Assembly: GCF_000469505.1 (NCBI RefSeq) | Contig: NZ_KI272835.1 | Span: 1 to 9,838 of the forward strand | Length of the DNA: 9,838 nt | Source: Leptotrichia sp. oral taxon 215 str. W9775 | Lineage (GTDB): Bacteria; Fusobacteriota; Fusobacteriia; Fusobacteriales; Leptotrichiaceae | Reading direction: 5' to 3' | Shown here: positions 1 to 5,866 of the stretch, piece by piece | Layout of the letters: the number at the start of each line of letters is the position of its first letter | Position numbering within the stretch: the first letter of the stretch is position 1 | The notes under the pieces: generated by a model | The model's database searches: none | What the model was told of the DNA's origin: nothing | Seen by the model: the letters and a program-made list of their open reading frames with translations, nothing else | Made by a program: the position numbers and the translations under genes

Positions 1-34
1 TTGATATGGCCTTGTCAGGTGTATTTTTTGAGCC
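1..34. repeat. 34-bp terminal direct repeat, left copy
   Basis: These 34 bases are identical to the last 34 bases of the window (9805-9838). The traX reading frame passes through both copies in register: the ATG at 6 corresponds to the ATG at 9810. Merging the two copies gives one continuous traX gene. The repeat is therefore best read as the overlap of a circular contig or of a tandemly repeated locus, not as two separate biological repeats. Confidence 0.9.
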
Positions 35-437
35 GAATTCCAATAATATAATGTTTACTTTGGCTTTAATGCTGATAACAATATGGATTATAGATATTTT
101 AAAAGAAAAGATGCAGAAATTTCCAAAATATATCTGGTATCTGGTTTCATTTGTAATCGTGGGAATAATCTGTATTATTTCAATGGTTGCAGGACTGGAT
201 TATGAGTATCATGCCATTATAATTGGCTATTTCTTCTATATTTTTCATGATAAACCTGTATTTGCAATATTTTCAGGATATCTTGCAATTTTTAAGGAAG
301 TCTGGTCATTGCTTGGTTTTGGTCTTATACTTACATATAATGGAAAACGTGGGAAACAGAATAAATTATTCAATTACTGTTTTTATCCGGTTCATCTTTT
401 AATTCTTGGAATATTAAGAATATTTTTAAAAATATAA
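1..437 (+). pseudogene. TraX-family membrane protein, C-terminal part
   Basis: This is the distal part of a TraX-like polytopic membrane protein. TraX is known as the F-pilin acetylase, and chromosomal homologues are acyltransferase-like proteins of unclear role. Hydrophobic segments are visible, for example LALMLITIWIIDIL, YLVSFVIVGIICIISMVAGL, IIGYFFYIF and a final PVHLLILGILRIFLKI. The family-typical end, a short basic loop (NGKRGKQNKLFNYCFYPVHL) before the last helix, is present. It joins in frame to 9516-9838 across the terminal repeat, giving 241 codons, the usual family length. An in-frame TAA at 9795-9797 interrupts it. The ATG at 6 could allow a partial product but has no convincing Shine-Dalgarno, so I treat it as the tail of a broken gene. 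Family call from recalled resemblance. Confidence 0.75.
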
Positions 438-481
438 ATAAATTTAAAATAAAAATTAAAATTAATTTTAAAAATAAATAA
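438..481. other. AT-only spacer with palindrome, probable rearrangement junction
   Basis: This short stretch contains no G or C. It includes a perfect 16-bp palindrome, TTAAAATTAATTTTAA, at 456-471. It separates the end of traX from the middle of a GH1 gene whose start is missing. An in-frame TAA at 479-481 closes the GH1 frame upstream. The palindrome may act as a weak traX terminator. The junction that removed the GH1 N-terminal half must lie in or just after this stretch. Confidence 0.5.
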
Positions 482-1041
482 AAATATGGTATAATATCTT
501 ATCCTCTCGCTGCAAAACCGGAAGATGTATGGACTGCGTTGGAAAAGGACAGGGAAAATTATTTTTTCATTGATGTACAGGTAAGGGGATATTATCCATC
601 CTATGCCCTTAAATTTCTTGAAAGAAATAACCTAAAAATAGATATAACAGAAGAAGATAAAAAAATATTAAAAGAAAATACAGTAGATTTTGTAAGTTTT
701 TCATATTATACAACACGTTGTATTTCAGCTGAAGCTGATAAGCTTGGAGAAGGAAACCTTCTGGAATCGATGAGAAATCCATATATTGAAGTGACTGACT
801 GGGGGTGGGGACTGGATCCACTAGGTTTTAGGACTACAATAAATGAAATCTATGACAGATACCAGAAACCTCTGTTTGTTGTGGAAAATGGCCTTGGAGC
901 AGTTGATATACCTGATGAAAATGGATATGTTGAAGATGACTACAGGATAGATTACCTGAGGGCACATATAAAGGCAATGAGGGATGCAGTTGTCCTTGAT
1001 GGGGTGGATTTACTCGGATATACAACATGGGGGCCTATCGA
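482..1041 (+). pseudogene. GH1 6-phospho-beta-glucosidase, C-terminal half, left piece
   Basis: The frame is open from 482 and reads YPLAAKPEDVW, then ENYFFIDVQVRGYYPSYALK, which is typical of the middle of family 1 6-phospho-beta-glucosidases. These cytoplasmic enzymes hydrolyse PTS-imported phosphorylated beta-glucosides. The nucleophile motif FVVENGLGA is present, with the Glu codon at 884-886. The N-terminal half, with the acid/base NEP motif, is absent, and no start codon with a ribosome site exists, so the enzyme cannot be active from this copy. The homology stops at G-P-I-D (GA at 1040-1041), where the mobile element begins. Codons after that encode an unrelated tail ending in TAA at 1091-1093. 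The C-terminal remainder lies at 9292-9450. Codon use is less A-biased than in the element. An intact copy may exist elsewhere in the genome. Confidence 0.88.
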
Positions 1042-1061
1042 TTTGGAGCAGTTCCAAGTGG
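1040..1061 (+). other. attL: GA core plus left element half-site
   Basis: The GA core is followed by the 20-nt element half-site at 1042-1061, ending AAGTGG. Its reverse complement matches the right half-site (9272-9291) at 13 of 20 positions. The shared hexamer sits exactly 14 nt from GA on both sides. This is the dyad arrangement expected for a serine recombinase binding its attachment site around a central dinucleotide. Confidence 0.8.
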
Positions 1062-1128
1062 GACAAGGAAAAAAACAAGGACTATCTCAATAAATACTAA
1101 CGTAAGCACAAGTATAAAATAGGCTAAA

Positions 1129-1157
1129 GTGACTTATCAGTCTATTTATGATATAAT
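1129..1157 (+). promoter_or_regulatory. Sigma-A-type promoter of the cargo operon
   Basis: There is a -35-like GTGACT (1129-1134), a 17-nt spacer and a perfect -10 TATAAT (1152-1157). Transcription would start near 1164, about 29 nt before the regulator ATG. It is the first promoter inside the left end and would drive the regulator and the genes after it. Confidence 0.65.
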
Positions 1158-1192
1158 ATATCTTAACAATAAAACGGATAAGGGGTAATAAT

Positions 1193-1405
1193 ATGGCAAT
1201 TTGTTATAAACCATTATGGCACTTATTGGTAGAAAGAGAAATGAACAAAGAAGACTTAAAAAGAGCTGCAAACATAACAAGCAACATAGTTTCAAGAATG
1301 AGCAAAAATTCTTATGTGAACTTAGAGTCATTAGAAAAGATTTGCTTGGCATTGGATTGCAGAATTGAAGATGTTATAGAAATTCATAGAAACGACGTGG
1401 AATAA
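1193..1405 (+). CDS. Small Cro/C1-type helix-turn-helix transcriptional regulator
   Basis: This 70-residue protein is almost entirely one XRE/Cro-like DNA-binding domain of the short type without an effector domain. After KPLWHLLVEREMNKEDLKRA the turn and recognition helix are ITSNIVSRMSKN, followed by VNLESLEKICLALDCRIEDV, the usual signature of the family. The start ATG has an AGGGG ribosome site 7 nt upstream (1181-1185) and a well-formed promoter at 1129-1157. It is the first gene in the element and may repress its own promoter or the excision genes. The recombinase promoter dyad at 7585-7635 is a possible target, which is inference. The length is normal for this type and the frame is intact. 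Confidence 0.85.
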   Translation: MAICYKPLWHLLVEREMNKEDLKRAANITSNIVSRMSKNSYVNLESLEKICLALDCRIEDVIEIHRNDVE

Positions 1406-1407
1406 AA

Positions 1408-1479
1408 TTGGGCAATCTATCTCAAATCAGAAGAGCTGAAATGCCTGAATATCTTAGTAGAGAAAAGGGTAAAATTTAA
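1408..1479 (+). pseudogene. Short reading-frame remnant after the regulator
   Basis: An open stretch of about 23 codons starting with TTG at 1408 encodes LSQIRRAEMPEYLSREKGK and stops at TAA 1477-1479. It has no Shine-Dalgarno and I do not recognise the family. The sequence is protein-like rather than low-complexity, so it may be the tail of a gene that was lost between the regulator and the thioredoxin-like gene. The evidence is weak. Confidence 0.25.
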
Positions 1480-1489
1480 TTAGATAAAT

Positions 1490-1523
1490 AGTAAGTAAAT
1501 TATATGGAGTAACTTACTTTTTT
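1490..1523 (+). terminator. Hairpin and T-run just before the thioredoxin-like gene
   Basis: AGTAAGT (1490-1496) pairs with ACTTACT (1512-1518) across a 15-nt loop and is followed by six T. The T-run abuts the AGGAGGA ribosome site (1524-1530) of the next gene. The stem is short, so the terminator call is moderate. The placement matches the other hairpin-before-ribosome-site cases in this element. Confidence 0.5.
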
Positions 1524-1539
1524 AGGAGGAAGTGACAAT

Positions 1540-2064
1540 TTGAAATACAAGCAAATATTTAACTCTGGAGTTACTTTTCAACAATTTTACGATACTGCTC
1601 AGGATAGATATAAGAATTATGCTAATAATGCGATAAGAAATTATTTAAATTTAGAGAGATTTAGAAAAGGTTAGTAGTATAACAAGCAAATTTAATATAC
1701 TTGCGATTAGAGAAAACTGGTGTATTGACTCTATAATTAATATTCCTGTAGTTTATTGGTTAGAAAAAAATAATGAAAATAAAAAACTTAAAGTAATAGA
1801 TACAGATAGTTACAGTAAGTTTATGCCTAATGAAAAAGTTATTACACCAACATTTATTATTATGAATCAAGAATATCAGGAGATAGGGAAATGGGTTCAA
1901 TATCCTAAAAGAATAATAGATGTGGTTGAATCTAAGGACCAGTTCGAGTTATAGTAGAGAAAAGGAGATACCGACAGGGAGAATATGTTGTAGATATATT
2001 GAAAGAGGTATTAGATATCCTGATTAACTATAGAGATAATATTTATTTAGACAGGAGGAAATAA
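1540..2064 (+). pseudogene. Thioredoxin-family protein, frameshifted and lacking the CxxC motif
   Basis: Three consecutive frames together read as one thioredoxin-like protein of about 174 residues of the cytoplasmic type common in low-GC anaerobes. Frame one starts with TTG at 1540, has AGGAGGA 9 nt upstream, begins KYKQIFNSGVTFQQFYD and stops at TAG 1672-1674. Frame two (about 1670-1954) has NILAIRENWCIDSIINIPVV and VITPTFIIMNQEYQEIGKW. Frame three (about 1942-2064) has VRVIVEKRRYRQGEYVVDIL, the usual C-terminus. Where relatives have WCPDC, this copy reads WCIDS, so the resolving Cys is lost as well. Two frameshifts plus loss of the active site argue for true decay rather than a sequencing error. 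The family role would be thiol redox chemistry. Its stop is 1 nt from the next start, so the two were one operon. Confidence 0.8.
2053..2058 (+). promoter_or_regulatory. Ribosome binding site that fixes the GTG start at 2066
   Basis: A full AGGAGG lies 7 nt before GTG 2066. The later ATG at 2129 has only A-rich sequence upstream and no Shine-Dalgarno. Translation therefore most likely begins before the in-frame TGA at 2099-2101. This is the key argument that the TGA is decoded and not simply avoided. Confidence 0.8.
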
Positions 2065-2065
2065 A

Positions 2066-2566
2066 GTGAGTCAAGAAAATAAGATAAATCAATCTTGCTG
2101 AGTTTCAACACAAAAAACCATTGGTACAATGGAAGAAAAAGAATATTGCCCCAAATGTCACGAAATAGGAGAAAAGGTTAAGAATATAACTGTAAAGCAT
2201 ATGGTATCAGAAAACCTTATGGGAAAGGTTGTAGATGAAGAAACTTACTATTTATGTATGAATGAAGATTGTGATGCCGTGTATTATAACTTAAACAATG
2301 AAAAAGTTTTTTATAAGGAAGACGTAAAAGTTCCTATATGGTTAAAAAAGAATGCAAATCCCAAATATATATGCTATTGCAACCAAGTTACAGAACAACA
2401 AATTATAAACGCTGTTTTATATGATAGTGCAAAGGATATTAAAGATATTATTAGACTTACAGGGGCAATGAAAAATGGAAAGTGCGAAATTAACAATCCT
2501 TTGGGTAAATGCTGTAGTCCTTTTATTCAAGAAACCATCAATAAAGCATTAAATAGCAAAAAATAG
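2066..2566 (+). CDS. CopZ-like iron-sulfur metallochaperone, candidate selenoprotein
   Basis: Read through TGA 2099-2101, this encodes 166 residues. The N-terminus is SQENKINQSC-U-VSTQ. A zinc-ribbon-like part follows (C28-P-K-C31, then C64 and C69). The C-terminal BFD/CopZ-type [2Fe-2S] module has C103-Y-C105, C140 and C149-C150. Known CopZ relatives pass copper to CopA ATPases; the metal here is not visible. As I recall, homologues carry an N-terminal Cys-Cys pair, and here the second position is TGA. The good ribosome site belongs to GTG 2066, the frame stays open downstream, and a 5-bp hairpin with a GGU-containing loop lies at bacterial SECIS distance. The alternative is a nonsense mutation with weak restart at ATG 2129 (145 aa). 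The gene abuts the thioredoxin pseudogene. Family call is firm; selenocysteine is likely but unproven. Confidence 0.75.
2118..2132 (+). promoter_or_regulatory. Candidate bacterial SECIS hairpin
   Basis: CCATT-GGTAC-AATGG forms a perfect 5-bp stem with a 5-nt loop beginning GGU. The first loop G is 22 nt after the TGA. Bacterial SECIS elements are known to be small stem-loops directly after the UGA, with a conserved G or GU in the apical loop about 16-37 nt downstream, as in fdhF (loop GGUCU). Position, loop and stem all fit, although the stem is short. Confidence 0.6.
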
Positions 2567-2645
2567 TTTGCGACAAATAATTTATAAAGTACGTCATAAC
2601 AGTAATAAAATTAAAAATAATAAAAAACTATATAATTAAAATTTT

Positions 2646-2680
2646 AGCGGTTCAGATGTAAAAGTCTGGGCCGCTTTTTT
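2646..2680 (+). terminator. Strong intrinsic terminator before the DUF3801 remnant
   Basis: AGCGGTTCAGA (2646-2656) pairs with TCTGGGCCGCT (2665-2675) over 11 positions, two of them U-G, with an 8-nt loop followed by six T. It ends the cargo operon. The ribosome site of the next gene begins 12 nt after the T-run, so it also sits in that gene's leader. A TATAAT at 2631-2636 lacks a clear -35. Confidence 0.85.
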
Positions 2681-2707
2681 ATTTTCCCCGGAAAGGAGGT
2701 CACCTAT

Positions 2708-3085
2708 ATGGTAAATGATGAAGTTAATAATAAGGCTATAAATATTGAGATAAAAGTGGCTCAGTATTCAGCAAAGGCTATTTTAAAAGCTATGAAAAAG
2801 ATTATAGAATATGCCTATGAAAAAAGCCAACAACTAGCAGATTATATTATTGAATAAAGAAAAACTAATTCAAGGAAACTTAAGGATATGGTAAAGAAAG
2901 GTCAGCTGGAAAATATTGATAAGCAAATCGAAAATAAATTCTATGCTTTTAAGGATTATGCAGATAGGCGTAAAATAAATTGGGGGGTTGTTAGAGATAA
3001 AGATACAAGACTTTATATTAACAATACAAACTACACAAAAGAAATGAATAATGAAAACTGTAAAAGGCTGGAAGATTTATTTTAA
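2708..3085 (+). pseudogene. PcfB/DUF3801-family protein interrupted by an in-frame stop
   Basis: From ATG 2708, with AAGGAGGT 7 nt upstream, the frame encodes 49 residues beginning MVNDEVNNKAINIEIKVAQ, then TAA at 2855-2857, then continues open in the same frame to 3085. The part after the stop contains DMVKKGQLENI, which matches LYKKGQLENI of the intact PcfB-like gene at 5867-6394. The two are therefore diverged paralogues. PcfB-like proteins are accessory relaxosome factors in conjugative systems such as pCF10. A single C-to-T change (CAA to TAA) would explain the stop. The C-terminal half is poorly conserved and the protein is shorter than usual. The two fragments could be separate small proteins, but ATG 2888 has no ribosome site. 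Confidence 0.65.
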
Positions 3086-3140
3086 TGCGTTGTTGGATGA
3101 CAAGAAATTTAATAATGAAACTTTTAAAGAGATAGCATAA
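3051..3140 (+). pseudogene. Possible remnant of an unidentified gene
   Basis: An open stretch in a frame different from the preceding remnant encodes VKGWKIYFNALLDDKKFNNE, then TFKEIA, and stops at TAA 3138-3140. It looks like the C-terminus of a longer protein, but I cannot name a family. The ATG at 3051 has no ribosome site. It may be the shifted tail of the preceding pseudogene or a leftover of a deleted gene. Confidence 0.25.
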
Positions 3141-3177
3141 ATGTTAACTCTTTTTTATTACAAGAAAGGAGTTTTGC

Positions 3178-3468
3178 ATGAAAAAATTAAAACAGATAAG
3201 ACAGAAGTCAAAAGAAATAAAAAATAAAATAGACCATACAGAAGAAAGATTAAGGCAACTAAAAAATCAAGAACAAAAGATATTAAAACAAGACATAATA
3301 AAAAGAAGAAAAGAAAGAACTCATAGGCTCATAACAAGAGGAGCAATCTTAGAAAGCCTTATAGAAAATGCAGAAGAACTAACAGATGAAGAAATAAAAA
3401 TCCTACTAAAAGAAGCAATAAAAACAAAAGAATTTAAAGAAACACTAAAAATAATGGGAGAAAATTAG
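3178..3468 (+). CDS. DUF3847-family small mobilization-associated protein
   Basis: This 96-residue basic protein has a Lys/Glu-rich coiled coil over roughly residues 1-45. The family core follows: HRLITRGAILESLIENAEEL, then TDEEIKILLKEA and a hydrophobic end. DUF3847 proteins are typically encoded just upstream of MobA/MobL relaxases in Firmicutes mobilizable elements, and that is the position here, separated only by the putative oriT region. A role like that of MobC, helping the relaxase at oriT, is inference. The ATG has an AAAGGAG ribosome site about 8 nt upstream (3164-3170). The frame is intact and codons are heavily A-ending like the relaxase, which suggests the two have travelled together. 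Confidence 0.8.
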   Translation: MKKLKQIRQKSKEIKNKIDHTEERLRQLKNQEQKILKQDIIKRRKERTHRLITRGAILESLIENAEELTDEEIKILLKEAIKTKEFKETLKIMGEN

Positions 3469-3489
3469 AAAAATAAAATAATTAAATCT

Positions 3490-3640
3490 CCCTTAGATTT
3501 TCTAAGGGCGCAATTATACACCCTAAAGGGTGATTGCGTGCCTTTAGAGCCAAACCCTTGCAGGGAGCAACAACCATTCGCTTTTTAAAAGTCAAGGGTA
3601 AATAAACTCGCTAAGGCTCGCCCTTGACTTTTAAAATTTG
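3490..3640. other. Hairpin-rich probable origin of transfer (oriT)
   Basis: The gene-free stretch between the DUF3847 gene and the relaxase holds three ordered structures. CCCTTAGA/TCTAAGGG (3490-3508) has a 3-nt loop. A nested dyad follows, CGCAAT/ATTGCG around CACCCT-aa-AGGGTG (3509-3538). A perfect 16-bp inverted repeat (3583-3598 with 3621-3636) encloses a 22-nt loop. The loop and right arm contain TAAGGCTCGCCCTT, and the nested dyad abuts TAAGGGCGCAAT; both resemble the TAAGTGCGCCCT nick region known for MobA/RSF1010-type relaxases. Location next to the relaxase gene supports oriT. I cannot say which of the two nick-like sites is used. Confidence 0.6.
3583..3636. repeat. Perfect 16-bp inverted repeat within the oriT region
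   Basis: TTTTAAAAGTCAAGGG (3583-3598) is exactly complementary to CCCTTGACTTTTAAAA (3621-3636) around a 22-nt loop. No T-run follows the right arm, so it is not a standard terminator. The nick-like TAAGGCTCGCCCT spans loop and right arm (3612-3624), placing it well for relaxase recognition. Confidence 0.8.
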
Positions 3641-3658
3641 AAATGAACAAAACAATTA

Positions 3659-3705
3659 AGCCGACATACTGAAACAACAAAAATTAATTCAGTAGTCGGC
3701 TTTTT
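3659..3705 (+). terminator. Intrinsic terminator upstream of the relaxase
   Basis: AGCCGACATACTGAA pairs with TTCAGTAGTCGGCT (3688-3701), a 14-bp stem with one bulged A, a 14-nt loop and five T. It closes transcription coming from the DUF3847 side or acts in the relaxase leader. It lies 97 nt before the relaxase start. Confidence 0.85.
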
Positions 3706-3801
3706 CTATTCTATCATTTCAAAACGCTCATTCACAAAGTGGATATAGAAAATCTTTTAAGCCTCCGCCTAAAACAACAAAAAAAGAAGGAAGTGATAAA
3801 A

Positions 3802-5436
3802 ATGGCAGACAGTTTTCATTTTTCAGTAAACATAATATCAAGAGGAAAAGGCAAAAGTGCAGTAGCAAGTGCAGCATATATAAGTGGAGAAAAAATAAAA
3901 AATGAATGGGACGGAGTAACCCATGACTATACAAGAAAACAAGGAGTAATTAGCAAAGAAATATTTTTACCAGATCACGCACCAAAAGAATATAAAGACC
4001 GAAAAACCTTGTGGAACTCGGTAGAACTATTTGAGAAAAACTCTAATGCCCAACTTGCAAGAAACTTTATCATATCTCTACCAAAAGAATTAAGCATAGA
4101 AGAAAATAAAAAGATGATAGAGGAATATATACAAACCAACTTTGTAAAAGAGGGAATGATAGTAGACCTAGCAATTCATGATGAAAGTAGAGAGGGAAAT
4201 CAAAACATTCACGCTCATATAATGACCATAGTAAGACCAATAAATGAAGATGGAACATGGGGGCAAAAAAGTAAAAAAGAATATATCCTAGATGAAAAAG
4301 GGGAGAAGATTTTAAACAAAAATGGAAAACCTAAGACAAGAAAAGTAGAACTAACAACCTGGAACGATAAGGTCAATGTAGAAAAATGGAGAGAAAATTT
4401 TTCAGACCTTTGTAACAAATATTTAGAAAGAGCAGGAGCAGAAAAAAGAGTAGACCATAGGAGTTTTAAAAGACAAGGCATAAAACAAATACCAACAATA
4501 CATCTAGGAGCAAGTGCTAGTGCAATGGAAAGAAAAGGGATAAGAACAGAAAAAGGAGATATAAATCGTGAAATAAAAAAACAGAATGAACTATTAAAAA
4601 ACATAGGCAATGAAATAAAGAAAATAACATCATGGTTAGTAGGCTTTAAAGATAAACTCAAAGAATCATACAAGGAATATAAAGACCAAAGTAAAAAGCA
4701 AATCGAAAATGAATCAGGACTCTTTAACCTCTATGAATATTTAAGCTTCTATCAAGAAATGCAAGAAAATAATAGAGCTGAATTATCATTTTATGGGAAA
4801 AGAAATAAGGCAATCTATAATCTAAAAAGATATGCAAGTGGAATAAATTATTTAAGAGAAAATAAAATAAAAACCATATCAGACCTACAAGGACATATAA
4901 ATACCCTAAGAAGTAAAAATTCTGAAATATATAAGACCATAAAAGAAAACAGTCAAAAGATAGAAGACCTTAATAAGTGTTTAGCCTATGCAAAGACTGT
5001 AAGAAAAACAAAAGCAACCTACCAAGAATATGAAAGCAAGAAAATATTCAAAGAAAGCTTCTACAAGAATAATCAAAAGGAAATAGACCAACATATAAGG
5101 GCAAGAAACTTAATTGAAAAAATCAGTGGAAAGAAAAATTTAAGGGAAAAAGAATGGTTAGGAGAAATTAAAAACTTAGAAGATGAAATCAGTAAATTAA
5201 ATACAGAGTCAGAAAAGATAAGGGAAAGATACAAGGAAATAAATCATATTAAATATGCAGTAGAAGCAGTGAATAAAGAATATGGTATCGACCTATCCAT
5301 AGAAATTGACAAGGCAATCAAGAGAGGAGAAAAAGAAAGTATCATAGAAAAGATAAAAGAATATAAGCAAGACAGTGATAGTTTTAATAAAAAAAGACAA
5401 ATGACTAAAGACTATTACAAAAATCAAGAAAGATAA
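3802..5436 (+). CDS. mobA: MobA/MobL-family relaxase
   Basis: A 544-residue DNA-nicking transesterase that would cut oriT and pilot the strand through a helper secretion channel. The N-terminal relaxase domain (about 1-230) starts ADSFHFSVNIISRGKGKSAV. It has the presumed nucleophile Tyr26 in SAAYISG and the metal-binding histidines H126 and H137-A-H139 (NIHAHIMTI) of the HUH fold. YLERAGAEKRVDHRSFKRQG and PTIHLGASASAMERKG close the domain, as usual for MOBQ enzymes. Residues 250-540 are Lys/Glu-rich and predicted coiled coil, and no primase or helicase domain is seen. The frame opens at GTG 3739, but ATG 3802 has GAAGGAAG about 8 nt upstream and begins the conserved domain. The frame is intact, with strongly A-rich codons. 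Confidence 0.92.
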   Translation: MADSFHFSVNIISRGKGKSAVASAAYISGEKIKNEWDGVTHDYTRKQGVISKEIFLPDHAPKEYKDRKTLWNSVELFEKNSNAQLARNFIISLPKELSIEENKKMIEEYIQTNFVKEGMIVDLAIHDESREGNQNIHAHIMTIVRPINEDGTWGQKSKKEYILDEKGEKILNKNGKPKTRKVELTTWNDKVNVEKWRENFSDLCNKYLERAGAEKRVDHRSFKRQGIKQIPTIHLGASASAMERKGIRTEKGDINREIKKQNELLKNIGNEIKKITSWLVGFKDKLKESYKEYKDQSKKQIENESGLFNLYEYLSFYQEMQENNRAELSFYGKRNKAIYNLKRYASGINYLRENKIKTISDLQGHINTLRSKNSEIYKTIKENSQKIEDLNKCLAYAKTVRKTKATYQEYESKKIFKESFYKNNQKEIDQHIRARNLIEKISGKKNLREKEWLGEIKNLEDEISKLNTESEKIRERYKEINHIKYAVEAVNKEYGIDLSIEIDKAIKRGEKESIIEKIKEYKQDSDSFNKKRQMTKDYYKNQER

Positions 5437-5458
5437 GACCTGGTAAAAATATCTTATC
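5432..5458 (+). promoter_or_regulatory. Inverted repeat at the relaxase stop codon
   Basis: GATAAGA (5432-5438), overlapping the relaxase stop, is the exact inverse of TCTTATC (5452-5458), with 13 nt between. No T-run follows, so it is not a classic terminator. A TATAAT lies at 5464-5469 with a weak -35 candidate near 5440-5445, so the dyad could be an operator for a promoter of the next small gene. The promoter is speculative. Confidence 0.4.
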
Positions 5459-5509
5459 CAAGCTATAATATGACCAAGAAAATAAAGACCGTTCTAGGAG
5501 GTAATAGAG

Positions 5510-5683
5510 ATGAATAAAAGGCAAGAGCTAATAGATGAACTCATAAAAGCAGATCAAGATGGAACATACAAAACATATAGAAGCACAGAAGAAATTAAAG
5601 CAATGAACAATGAAGAAATACAGATTATATATTCCAACATGAAAAACTATCTATCAGACAAAAGAACACACATAAACTACTAA
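5510..5683 (+). CDS. Small hypothetical protein of 57 residues
   Basis: ATG 5510 has a near-perfect AGGAGGT (5496-5502) 7 nt upstream. The product begins MNKRQELIDELIKADQDGTY, continues with STEEIKAMNNEEIQIIYSNM and ends THINY. It is soluble and helical, with no Cys and no membrane segment. I do not recognise the family. The ribosome site, placement between the relaxase and PcfB-like genes and matching A-rich codons argue that it is a real gene, perhaps a small accessory of mobilization or a regulator. Confidence 0.7.
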   Translation: MNKRQELIDELIKADQDGTYKTYRSTEEIKAMNNEEIQIIYSNMKNYLSDKRTHINY

Positions 5684-5799
5684 AGGTGGAAAGGCAATGT
5701 AAGCCATTTAAAAGTATAAAAGGTACAAAGACCTAAGAAATATATAAAAACATCAAAATAAAGCATTCCACCACCAAGAACAACCAAATAAAAACAATC
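5684..5799 (+). promoter_or_regulatory. Structured leader of the PcfB-like gene, with shared AGGTGGAAAG motif
   Basis: This stretch begins one base after the preceding stop codon with AGGTGGAAAG (5684-5693). The same ten bases start the leader before the small gene at 7412. GGTGGAA near its start can pair with TTCCACC (5766-5772). The terminator hairpin follows directly. No ORF is apparent. An attenuator-type leader RNA is plausible but unproven. Confidence 0.4.
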
Positions 5800-5843
5800 A
5801 AAGGGAAGTATAGAAAAATTAAAGCCTATACTTCCCTTTTTTT
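5800..5843 (+). terminator. Strong hairpin terminator directly before the PcfB-like gene
   Basis: AAAGGGAAGTATAG (5800-5813) pairs perfectly with CTATACTTCCCTTT (5826-5839) and is followed by a T-run to 5843. Only 9 nt separate it from the AAAGGAG ribosome site of the next gene, leaving no room for a promoter. It is either a conditional terminator or the gene is read by readthrough. Confidence 0.9.
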
Positions 5844-5866
5844 AATTCAAACAAAGGAGATAAAAC

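Noticed and set aside
6..437. Separate membrane protein starting at ATG 6
   Set aside because: The ATG is an internal Met of traX, as shown by the other copy of the repeat at 9810, and no ribosome site precedes it.
456..471. 16-bp palindrome as a functional site
   Set aside because: It consists only of A and T in a stretch with no G or C, so it could arise by chance; kept only as a possible weak terminator or breakpoint feature.
539..1093. Apparent 184-codon gene starting with TTG at 539
   Set aside because: The GH1 homology continues upstream of 539 in the same frame, and the last codons after 1041 belong to the element. It is a fragment, not a gene with its own start and stop.
3583..3636. 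Strong 16-bp inverted repeat as a transcription terminator
   Set aside because: No T-run follows the right arm, the loop is 22 nt, and a clear terminator comes right after at 3659-3705. The nick-like loop fits oriT better.
3739..3801. Longer relaxase N-terminus from GTG 3739
   Set aside because: The extra 21 residues are Lys/Gln-rich and not family-like; ATG 3802 has a ribosome site and starts the conserved domain.
4215..4673. 152-codon open frame on the minus strand
   Set aside because: It lies wholly inside the relaxase in antisense, and its Ser/Leu/Phe-rich product is what A-rich coding DNA gives on the opposite strand. The other minus-strand frames (609-821, 834-1028, 1146-1352, 3728-3934, 4070-4258, 6770-7117, 8453-8698, 9376-9699) fail for the same reason.
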